64,000 nucleotides of DNA, from NCBI GenBank assembly GCA_015832175.1, contig WJXW01000005.1, forward strand, positions 2,294,001 through 2,358,000, given 5' to 3'. Position 1 is the first letter of the stretch, and every line of letters begins with the position of its first letter. The notes under the pieces are model-generated. The model did no database searches. It saw only the letters and a list, made by a program, of their open reading frames with translations, and was not told where the DNA came from. This DNA comes from Paraphaeosphaeria minitans (taxonomy: Eukaryota > Ascomycota > Dothideomycetes > Pleosporales > Didymosphaeriaceae). A program made the translations under genes and the position numbers. This document shows, piece after piece, positions 22,986 through 32,476 of the stretch.

Positions 22986-23760
22986 ATGCTGCTTCAGATA
23001 GCCAGTATTGTTCTCACATGTATGCTGAACAGATACTATAGTTCTTCATGGGCTAAGTTCATTCACAGCGATAGTGTTGGCTGGTTGCTCGAGCTATTCT
23101 TCCATGACCTTGGATTGTCATACACTAATTCGACGCCGTCGAATTCGAGCGCGGGCGAAAACAGTCTCACAAAGATGATGAATGAAGCTAGGTGTGTTTC
23201 ACAGCTGGATGTCCGCACAGGCTATTTCGGCATGTGTGTGCGCCAGCGCGGTGTTGTTTGGATTTGCAGCTCCGATGCATCTGGCCTTGCGATACAAATT
23301 GGACAAGAAAACGACCCACTAGACCTGATTGGAGCTGCTGCGAGATTCAAGGGCGATGTCATTTTCTCTGGGCTCCTGTTTATGGCTGTCGTTGTTGCCT
23401 TCGCGAGCGTTCTCCTATTGGCTACTTTTCCTAGCTGGCATGAGGAAACAGACAATGACACAGGTTCAACTGTGGGAGTCAAAGCATTTCCTTCTCAGCC
23501 TCTTTCGCAAGTTTCTTTAGCATGCTCTTTCATCGCCAGTATGTTGCTGCTTACTTCGAGCTTGTGGCAGCATATTGGATCAGTAGGGGCAGGTGCCATG
23601 GCTGAAATATCGTATCAGGGTAACGTCCACACTAGCATTGGCACACAGGCAGTCACAATGGCGTGGCCAAGCTTCACACTTTAGTACGATAGTGACACTG
23701 GGATTAATCATCATGATGATATTCATCATCGTCCTGGATAGGCTCACGGATGAACGATGA
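22986..23760 (+). pseudogene. Fig1-type membrane protein, late frameshift
   Basis: Fig1-family proteins are four-helix plasma-membrane proteins involved in calcium influx and cell fusion in mating. The hallmark is present: GYFGMCVRQRGVVWICSSDA, with the paired Cys of the GxxxC...WxC signature, then LAIQIGQENDPLDLIGAA and helices at about residues 120-140 and 175-195. The frame stops at TAG 23682-23684 inside the expected last helix (AWPSFTL). The next frame continues it exactly (STIVTLGLIIMMIFIIVLDR) to TGA 23758-23760, so one extra T near 23680 breaks the gene. Upstream of the first ATG the frame is open back to 22923 and encodes IGYHHVLMLL, which looks like part of the protein, so the original start may also be lost. 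If the last helix is dispensable, a shortened product is possible. Confidence 0.6.
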
Positions 23761-25066
23761 AGGGCGACATAGGGTTGCTGAGATTGCTTTTCATTGCCCT
23801 TTAGTATTCCTAATCGCTCCTGTTATTGAGCGCAAGGGAGTTGCTCAGTCTATCGTAGATACTATTATATATGCCCTTACTAGTCATACACTGTGTATAT
23901 GTTCTTCAACATTCGATCTACTTTGTACCCGAGCATGAATCTCGCCTGTGGTTTCAAATCTTCCGAATTGTCCCCCCAAGAATATCTAAAAACCCAATGA
24001 AGTGCATTTGTAACTTGAGTTTTCCGCTTTCAAAGACGCGTTCATCTAGAACATCCCCCTCAACCTAGAATCGGCATCCATCTCTATCTGACATCCATCT
24101 CTATCTGACATCCATCTCTATCTGACATCCATCTCTATCTGACATCCATCTCTATCTGACATCCATCTCTATCTGACATCCATCTCTATCTGACATCCAT
24201 CTCTATCTGACATCCATCTCTATCTCGACCCGTTCCTGCATGAGGTTGATGAGCTGCTCTGGGTTCATTCAGCATAGTACTCATAAAAGTCGGCAACATC
24301 ATACGGAGACAATCTCGTGTCTACACCTTCCTTGAACTTCCAAAATATTCAGCGAGAAATTCCACACAGTAATCGCCGCTTAGATGGAGTCTGCTGAGCG
24401 CAGTAAAGACGGACCCGAATGTGACCCCTTCCCGGAGCTTCTCTGCAACCTTTGACATACAAGTCGGCGCAAAAGCTGGGAGACCGTTTTATAGTAGGCG
24501 GACAGTCGTGAGCTTGAGTGCGACAGCGGAGCTTATAGAAAAATGGGCTCATCTATCCTTTTTGTTCGGTTTTGTGTTGGCGTGATGGACGTGAGGTGGC
24601 GAGAGGTGCTCCACAGACTGGGCGAGAACACGACTTTATATAGCAGGATATCTTGGCCCGAGAGGCTGGTCCCTCACTCTTCAAGCCCTTAAACAAGTGC
24701 GGTTGGATTGTTTTCGGTGGCAGATAGTGTGATTTAACGAAGGATGGTTGCTAAGCCTATCAACTTGGAAAGTGCAGAATCAAACGTGTGCCAGTGAAAG
24801 AACAGCTGAAACGATTTTTGCGCGACCGAGAGCTGCGCGGAGCAAACTTACTGTTATCGCAGAACTGTGTGAGCCTTGAGCGAATTACCCGTGAAAGCCT
24901 CCACGCGAAAAAAAAACTCGTAGCAACAACCCTAGCACCTCCCACCAGTCTCCTGTTGTCCTCTACTTTATGCTATTTCTAGTCATGCCTCCAGAGGCCT
25001 TGTAATGGTCATTCTTTAAGGACCGTTGATCACAGTCCAGCACCTGTGGCATCTTCCTCTATCTGT
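23761..25066. other. Intergenic with minisatellite
   Basis: Contains the 17-bp tandem repeat listed separately. On the minus strand around 24345-24275 a short coding-like tail (DTRLSPYDVADFYEYYAE then TGA) might be the end of a lost gene, but nothing upstream supports it. Confidence 0.4.
24076..24227. repeat. 17-bp tandem repeat, about 9 copies
   Basis: The unit ATCCATCTCTATCTGAC is repeated head to tail about nine times with almost no variation, which indicates recent expansion. It lies between genes. Confidence 0.95.
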
Positions 25067-26121
25067 CTAGTTCTGATTGAAGAAGTACAAATCCGTCGGC
25101 GACCCGTCAATTATAATCTCTACATGCTTGCCCTCAATCTCGAAGCATATCTGCCGGATAAGGCCAACCAATTGGTCACGGCTCCATCCTGCGTATCGAC
25201 CACGTACCTGCGCCTCCTGTATCAAGGTACTTGGTTTTCGTATAGCAAGCTTCTTTGCACGGACCCATGATGCGAACGCGACCAGCGGATAACCGCCACA
25301 TGCGTAAATATACTTGAGATATGGGAATTTTCCCGAGACACTGGGACGACCACGCAAGTAAGAGTATCCCAGATAAGGTACGTAGGCTTGTGCAGGGATC
25401 GTGATCCTCGATATAGCGTCGAATTGCGCGGTTGCTAACGACTTTGCCCAGACGCCCACTCCTAGCAGGCGCAAGGGGAGCTCGATGAAGGTTGCTGCGT
25501 CTATAAAAAGACCGTTGAGGGCGTATCTTTGTTGGGAGAATTGTCAGTGACTTTTCCTTTACAACGGCAGGTTAAGTAATGTTACCCTTTGGTGACGGTC
25601 TCGCTGTATACCATTCTACACACTTGGGGCAGATAGAAAGAAGATGTTTTACAATCTGTGACGATGCGCTTCTTTCCATCCCCCAATTTGAACTCAACGC
25701 ATATCTCCAGAGTTTTGCGAAGAGGTATGCGCAGGCCTGAGAGCACAGGTTGCCTCGCGTTAGCCGCGCCGTATCCAATCTTGATGTCGTATCCACTCAG
25801 GGCAAATTCGAAGATACGACACCTGATCTCGGCAGGCAGGCGCAAAAGATGCGACTCAATCGCGTTGCGCCTCGCACTGACAAAGGTCAGTCGAAAAAGA
25901 TTGCGATTCGGAGTGCGTACTTACACCTCCACCAAATGCTTGGGCGTCTCGCTAAGATCCAGGAGACCGTTCTCCAGTAACCGGACACTCTGTTCGGGCA
26001 GGGTAAGGCGCTGTAGCTGCCGTTCCAAGCCCGTTCCAGGGTGCATTGCGGGCGGGCTAAGCTCGCCAGGCAGGTTTGTTGAGTGAATATTCGGAGTAAT
26101 ACAACAGCGACTGAGGCCCAT
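25067..26121 (-). CDS. LPAEIR-type (2EXR/DUF7730-like) protein, copy D
   Basis: The model joins 26121-25925, 25876-25586 and 25526-25067 (315 aa). The first intron (48 bp, GTAAGT...GTCAG) is in phase 2 at the family position: LLENGLLDLSETPKHLVEV before it, ARRNAIESHLLRLPAEIR after it. The second (59 bp, GTAACA...AAAG) is also phase 2 and joins RMVYSETVTKG to YALNGLFIDAATFIELPL. The rest contains LRLLGVGVWAKSLATAQFDA and ends EIIIDGSPTDLYFFNQN. This is the most complete member of the local family. The function is unknown; the LPAEIR segment resembles an F-box/2EXR start, which hints at protein-protein contacts but proves no ubiquitin role. Confidence 0.7.
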
Positions 26122-26559
26122 ATACCTGTCGAACTCGATCTGGGAAGTAAAATGGCACAGTCGACCCCATGCGAGAAATAGTGTGGCTTTCAGGAAGGTG
26201 AAGGTGGAATGGAGAACTGTATCCAGTCGTTTGCCCTAGCTGAAATCACGAGAACGCACACAAAATCTTAGCTAGTCAGAATTCAAAACAGTCATCCGTC
26301 TTTCTGTTATCATTCTTATCGGCATCTCTTTACATGTGGGATTGGAAGAATACCAGCAGGTTACTGATGCAAATGATAATTTGCCTGCCGGTAAAATATA
26401 CTTCATTGGGCTTCCAAGGGGCCTTCCATCCCGATAGTCGTTGCAGAGTATTAGGCGTATCAGATTCGGAAGAGCGTATTTGCCCCTCAGTAGTGATTGG
26501 TGCGACGTCACTCCATCCCTTAAAGGGAGGGGGGGGGGGGGTAGGTTCTACCGTGGGGA
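26122..26559. other. Spacer between copies D and E
   Basis: No gene supported. A poly-G run (26525-26541) lies at its right end, inside decayed sequence of the next family copy. Confidence 0.35.
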
Positions 26560-26995
26560 AGGCAATACTGCTTACAACAGTAACATGCGCACTCGCAAGG
26601 ACGTCACCCTGAACAGCGCCATCGTATGTGCGAAACGGTCTGCTGCTGAATGAGAACGCACTGAACGAGACTCTGTATCGTAACAAGATCAGCAAAACCT
26701 TCGTCGAATGCATTCTAAGAAGCTCTACCCAAGCGACACGAATTCCGCGTATATTTGCCTCGACACTGCTGTGGGTTCGATCGGAGCGGCTGGGAAACAG
26801 CAGCTACCGTACGACAGCCGCCGCTTTTCCAATTCGCCTCGATTTAATTGGTCCAAGAGGTCATTTTTGACACAAATGGAACAAGAGCAAGTCGACTCAA
26901 CTTCAATCGTCTTTCCGCCCAAGGCGATCTCGAAGATGCCCGTCCTAATCTCTTGTGGAAGTCTCAGGAGAAGTGACTCGGTCGCATTACGCCGT
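26560..26995 (-). pseudogene. LPAEIR-type family remnant, copy E
   Basis: From about 26995 leftward the frame reads RRNATESLLLRLPQEIR, then GIFEIALGGKTIEVE and AVSRQIYAEFVSLG, which matches the second exon of the neighbouring family members. A TAG near 26725 ends this frame. Beyond it, family-like pieces (LLILLRYRVSFSAFSFSS) appear in another frame and then dissolve into a poly-G tract. No first exon with the LxNGLLxLxxTP motif is found upstream, where a poly-C run sits. I read this as a truncated, frameshifted copy. Confidence 0.6.
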
Positions 26996-28125
26996 GCACC
27001 ACTCTACATAAGCCCGAAACTTGCTAGAGTCTATTATGATACTCTATAGTGTACGTACCCCCCCCCCCCCGTTACACATGTCCCCAACAACCAAGACAGA
27101 ACCTACCCGTTGCTGTAGAGTTGCTAGAATCCCACATGGCCATACACATTCATCTCTCGACTCAACAATCACGAGTCCACCCCAATGAGGTTGAGCAACG
27201 ACACCGGGACCAGTTCCAGACACCCACACTACAACATACCCGAACAATGATCAAAGTACAACATACCCAAAAAGTGACAACAGGCACACCCTCCCTAAAC
27301 CTCCAATCAACACAGTGAACCAAAAACTTCGAAATCCGAGCCCCTTCACCTCTCAACCGCCACTAAAAGAGTGCATCTCCGTCGAGGCCACAAGTTCTTT
27401 CCCTCCCTACCTACGTACCTACGTACCTACCTCCTCCCTCCCTCCCTTCCAACAAGTCAACGCCCACACCCTACTTCGACCATCTGCGCAAGAGACAATG
27501 ACCCACACAACCCACATAACCCACGCAGACCATATCCCCTAGAGACCAAACTCCCCTATCTTTGCCTTGTACCTACCATCTATCTCAGATCCCGACCGCT
27601 CGCCCCCACCCCACCCCACCCCAAATCTAATAGGTAAAACCAACACAACACCACCCCTCTCATCTCTCCTGCCAACACCACCGACACTCTCAAACCCCAC
27701 CCAGGCCTGTACGTCTCCTCACATAGCCACGCGTCAACCACCTCCTTCGCACACCGCACACCGCACACCAGCCAAGCACAGCATAAAAGGCCGTTTGATG
27801 CACATCACAAAAAACATATTGTCATCTGACCTGATCCATATACACTACCCTTTCCCCACCCCTTTCCTCTCCCTAAAAAGGCAGGAACCCCGAAAATCCC
27901 CGCCCAATGCCATACCATGCCATGTCCCACCCCATCCATCGCAAGAGATACCTTTACGAACTATACAGTGAACTCAAAAGGAGATCCAAGACTAACGCCG
28001 GTGCATACCAATTCGCTCGGAGCACGAGAAAAAAAAAGAAAGGGGGGAATATGTAAGTCGTCATTGCGTAACATGTATTTGAACTGGAAAAGTGGTGTCT
28101 CGCCCGTGTAATATGAGAGAAACTA
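26996..28125. other. C-rich intergenic stretch
   Basis: Strand-asymmetric DNA, rich in C and poor in G on the plus strand, with a poly-C run at about 27057-27070 and CTACCTACGTACCTACGTACC near 27409-27430. Open frames here are low-complexity and not called. It probably includes the 3' region of the RING gene. Confidence 0.5.
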
Positions 28126-29524
28126 TCATCGATTGCCAGCCTCGAGTTGGCCTGGCGTGGTCTGGACGTTCGCGCTGGTGTCGGCATCAGCGCCACGACC
28201 GCGGCCCCACCAGCTGCGCATGCTGCCAATGGGCACAATAGATCGTCCAGGTCGTGCTCTCCAACTTGACATCGTCGGTTGAGGTTCGGAGACTGGCGTA
28301 GTGGAATCGGTGGCGGTAGGTGCGGTGCGGTCCTGGCGTCGGGGCCGGTTGAACAAGTCCATCACCGGCACTCCTGAACTTCCTTGCCGAGTGTTGCTGC
28401 TGTTCTGTCGACCGGCACCGGTGATCGCAACAACACGCGACCGTGAGAACGGGTTACCCCGGGCGTTCCAGGGAGCAGGAGTCGTAGGTGACCTGAGTCC
28501 GGTTATATTCGAGCGGCGGCCAGATGCAGTTTGTTCTTGAGTCTCGCCTGCGGGACGAGGTTTGGGAACGTAGTAGTCAGCTTTGCAGAGCGGGCAGCAA
28601 GCACGACGGCTCGTAAGCCACGGGTCCACGCAGCTAGCGTGGAAAGCATGGCCACAAGTCAGTCCTCTCACATCGTCCTGGTCCTCGAGAGTATCCAAGC
28701 ATATGGCACATGTGTCGCCAGGCTCCGTCAATAGTTCCGGCGCGGCTGCTGTTCGAATGGGATCGTCATCGTCCGAATCCTCACCGTCGTGCTCGTGGGT
28801 TTGTGATGGCTTGCTTGGTTCGTAGTGACTGACAGCGTTTTCTGTTTGTACAAGCTCTGCATGCTTTTCGTCCACCTCTTGCTTCTCAGGGCCGGTCTCC
28901 TTGCTTTCACCGGCTGAAAGACTGACGCGCGGTGATATGGTTTTCTTTTGTAAAGCCCCGCTCGTACCAGCGTGACCCTCCTGTACCATGTTGAGTGAGG
29001 TGGTGGGCAATGGACTCGAAGCACCCTCCTCATGCATGGGAGCAACGACGCCTTCAACATCCTTGACACTGTTCGCTCGACTCTGGGGCGCAGTGGCGAT
29101 ACCGCCCGACGCTGGTAGTCCTTGGTTTTCGCGGCTGGCCTTCCATTGCTTGTATTTCTGCAGCGGGAAGCGCTCGTTGACCTCATCCATAGTCATCAGC
29201 TTCTTTTCTCGCCTCCTCCTGTGAGGGCGCGGCATGGCGGTAAGATCAATTGGCTCGCCATCTGCGGCAGCGCGAGCAGCGCGGTTGCGTTGGTTGTAGC
29301 GGAAGCAGTACTTGACACCGACGATGATCCTGGGCCATGTTAGCCAAAGCTTAGCAAGGCATTGATGTCATGCAAACATACCAAAGGTTAGTGAAGACCA
29401 CACCGAAGCCGAGCGCGACGAAGAAGAGTAAAGGCGAGCTGGTCGGGCCACCACCGCCGCCTCCTCCCCCTCCGCCGCCACTCGTCTGTGAGGGCACTGG
29501 TGTGGCTGTAGATGTGGTAGACAT
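28126..29524 (-). CDS. Membrane-anchored RING-H2 finger protein
   Basis: The model joins 29524-29382 and 29329-28126 (448 aa; 52-bp intron, phase 2). The protein starts MSTTSTATPVPSQTS, then an 11-Gly run and one membrane helix (SSPLLFFVALGFGVVFTN) completed by WIIVGVKY after splicing. A basic stretch (PRPHRRRREKK) and a long acidic/Ser-rich linker follow. The RING-H2 domain near residues 240-285 has the ligands CAICLDTLEDQDDVRGLTC, GHAFHASC and CCPLC. The tail is Arg/Ser/Thr-rich. This architecture (single helix, linker, RING-H2) is that of fungal and plant ATL-type E3 ubiquitin ligases, so membrane-linked ubiquitination is the likely role; the substrate is unknown. The RING cysteines and histidines are complete. 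Confidence 0.85.
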
Positions 29525-30813
29525 TGCTACTGGCAGAGTCTCATGTATGTACAACGACGGATTGATTGACGCTTGATTTAGGCCGGTCGCTTGCTGTTGC
29601 AGCTATTTACAGGAAAAACGTAGATGGTGGAAGCACACAATAGGCCGTTGAGGAACCGGTTACGGATGGTGGATTTGTGCCCCAAAGAACCCGAGGTGAG
29701 GTCCAAAGGCGAATGCGCGACTTGTCGGTTACGCAAACGAAGTCGAAGGTTGTTTCGAGCGACTCGGACGTGCAGGGAAAAGCGCGGGCAGCGATCGGCC
29801 TGCACCTGGGTGGCAGACGGTGCTAAAAGGTAGCGGTATTGTGGCTCGTGGCTCGCAGCTGGGCCGGGATCGAGCGGGAGAGGGCCGGGGCTGTCGGTTG
29901 TCGAGGGCGACGATGGATTTCAGTGGTAGTGTCGGAGCGCTGCGCAGGCCATGCCCTCCAGGTGCGGTGCAGATGGGCGGGTTCGATGTCGTGCCTCGTG
30001 TCTTGTCGAGGCTGGAGAGCGGAGAAGGACAAAGGACTTACGGGAGCGATGGTGTCGCAGAGCCAGGCACAGCGCCAAGCTCGATTGGGGAGCGGCTCGG
30101 ATGATCGCTTGATGACAATTCGCGCAGCCACTGCGGACGACGTGCCAAGCAGAGCAGTGAGCACACGCAGTAGGTAGTCTAGTGGGTCAAAGTCGACGAA
30201 CGGTGAAGTCAACGAATAGTGGTGAAGTCAACGAACAGTGGCGAAGTCAGCGAATGGCGGCGATTATGGCTGTGGAAGGAAAGCAGTCTGGGCGCCTGCA
30301 CTGGTGGTGAATGGCGGCTGCGTGCCTGGCACCTGCACTGTTTGTCGGACGGCGCCTTCCAACTCGTAAAGTTGCGGCAGTCACGACCACTTGGCACTGA
30401 CGGGGCGCCCCTTCCCTTCCTGCCTCTCGACTCTCATCATCTTGGACGCCTGCATGTCTTGATCACATCCGCAAACCACAAGTACGAGCGCCGATCCGGA
30501 ACCTGTCGCAGGTTCGCACAGTGACATCGGGATGCATCGCTTCCCCAGCTCGTCTCGTCATCTCGACTTTCATGCGAACGCGCACCACTTTGCGTCGGCC
30601 ACAAATCATGGAAGCGCAGACCTGGGCGACTCGGCGCGTGCTTTTCTGCCCGCAGTCTGCATCATCCGTTGCCCCAGCGCTAAGAGCGACTAGCGCACGC
30701 TTGCTTGCGTTCACCACCCGCTTGACTTTGCCAGGCTCTGGTCCACGCTGCGTTGGCTACCCGCTTCGACTTTCACCCCCGATAGACGATCCCTCCCACT
30801 CTCAGGGCGCCTT

Positions 30814-30852
<39 letters not shown>

Positions 30853-31018
30853 GACTTTGGATTCCCGCTTTGCCGCAAGCATAGCAGGCCTCCGCCAGCG
30901 AGTCCGCACACTTTGCGATCCTTTGCGAAACTCCCATTTCGCCAGGTTCTCGTCTAACGTCATCTGTTTGCAACCATCAGGAGCCAGGAGCCCTGCAGAA
31001 TCGTGCACAGCCCCAGTC
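29525..31018. other. Intergenic, RING gene promoter and cyclophilin leader
   Basis: No separate gene supported. Short imperfect repeats (GTGAAGTCAACGAA-like) are at 30205-30250 and a (CAG)12 run at 30815-30850. The plus frame of the cyclophilin is open upstream from about 30521 through the CAG run; see findings. Confidence 0.5.
30815..30850. repeat. (CAG)12 trinucleotide repeat
   Basis: Uninterrupted CAG triplets about 170 bp upstream of the cyclophilin ATG. They would encode polyglutamine if the upstream in-frame extension were translated. Confidence 0.95.
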
Positions 31019-31829
31019 ATGGCCGAGTCCGACCCCAACCCAGTCGTGTTCTTCGACATCACGCTAGGAGGTACGCCATGGCAAATCCTAGGACCGGCCT
31101 ACCAGTGCTATCCATCCCTCTTCTTGTGTTGCCGCGCTTTGCGTTGGCCGTGGTGCTGGCGACTGGTAGCTAAGATGCGCAACAGGTGAGAAGCTGGGTC
31201 GCATTAAGATGGAGCTGTTCAAGGATGTCGTTCCACGAACGGCGGAGAACTTTCTCCAATTCTGCACGGGAGAAACCAAGAACAACCGTGGCCAGCCACA
31301 AGGCTACAAAGGGTGCAAGTTCCATCGCGTGGTAAGTCAATACGAGCCCATGTAGGTTGGTATTGGTTCTTGGCAATCGACCACAAACCTGCCTAAACCA
31401 TTTGGTTGTCCATGCGCATGAAAGCTTACCAACGCAGATCAAAGGCTTCATGATCCAAGGTGGGGACTTCATCAACGGCAACGGAACTGGATCAAGAACA
31501 ATCTATGGCACCGAGAAGTTTGCCGATGAGAACTTCAACCTGAAGCACGATGGACCTGGTCTGCTCTCCATGGCTGTACGTTGCGCTTCATGCATCACCA
31601 CCATTGGCTACGCTGACTTCTCCAGAATTCCGGTCCCCACACCAACGGGTGCCAGTTCTTCATCATCACCTCTCCTACCGGTACATCTCACTTGAACGGG
31701 AAGCATGTTGTCTTTGGCAGGGTCATAGATGGCATGGACGTGGTTACTAAGATCGAGAACACGCGTGTTACCCAGTCAGAGAACCGGCCGTTGCAGGACG
31801 TGGCGATTGCGCAGTGTGGAGAGATGTGA
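31019..31829 (+). CDS. Cyclophilin-type peptidyl-prolyl isomerase (CypH-like)
   Basis: Exons 31019-31070, 31186-31331, 31438-31575 and 31626-31829 give 179 aa, all in phase. The protein is a bare cyclophilin domain: [52 protein letters not shown] (with catalytic Arg and the FMIQGGD core), [21 protein letters not shown] and NGCQFFI. Cyclophilins catalyse proline cis-trans isomerisation; the size and the [15 protein letters not shown] insert resemble CypH/PPIH of the spliceosome. The usual cyclosporin-contact Trp before LxGKHVVFG is replaced ([11 protein letters not shown]), so drug binding may be weaker. Introns of 115, 106 and 50 bp have good GT-AG sites. Confidence 0.92.
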
Positions 31830-32476
31830 GCGTGGACGGGGCAGGTGTTTCTTGTCTTTAATCTGAAAACACTCTGCCTGGTGCAACCATCCATTCATCT
31901 GGATGACGATGAGGTAGAAGAACTGCCGTGGACTGGATGCCACGGCTGACAGCACTAGGTAGCGCGTCGCTCATGACGCAACAGTCATGGACCGCAGAGG
32001 CAACTCCGGGGAGAAAATACTTGTGCGGGGAACAAGAATAAATTAAAAGCCAACGACCTGTTTTGAGGCATCTCTGGTATACCTATGTATCGGTTCAACT
32101 TCGAGAAAACATACATCAAGACGACATGGTGAGCTCACACTTTTGCACTCTAGCCAGGTTAGCATGTTTCCGAAAGACCTGAGCGCCTATGCTTGAGTGA
32201 GAATAATGAAATGCTGGGCCCCGATCTAACCACCATGGTCGCAAGATTCCTCTCGGTCGCTAACACTCGTGAACCCGACGACGCGGGTGCACGTGACACT
32301 TTAAAGCCCTGAGACCAGGGTCCGCGCACGGTCTCTCGAAGAACCCACACATCGGGCTACTGACATCTTTTTCACCAAAGTCCTTCCCCGCTTCAACTTT
32401 GCGAGACGTATAAGCTTACACTCTCGACCTCGACCCCGATTCGATGTAACATACGACTCTCACTCAACCCATTATC
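31830..32476. other. Intergenic
   Basis: 3' region of the cyclophilin gene and promoter of RRN3. No gene seen. Confidence 0.5.
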
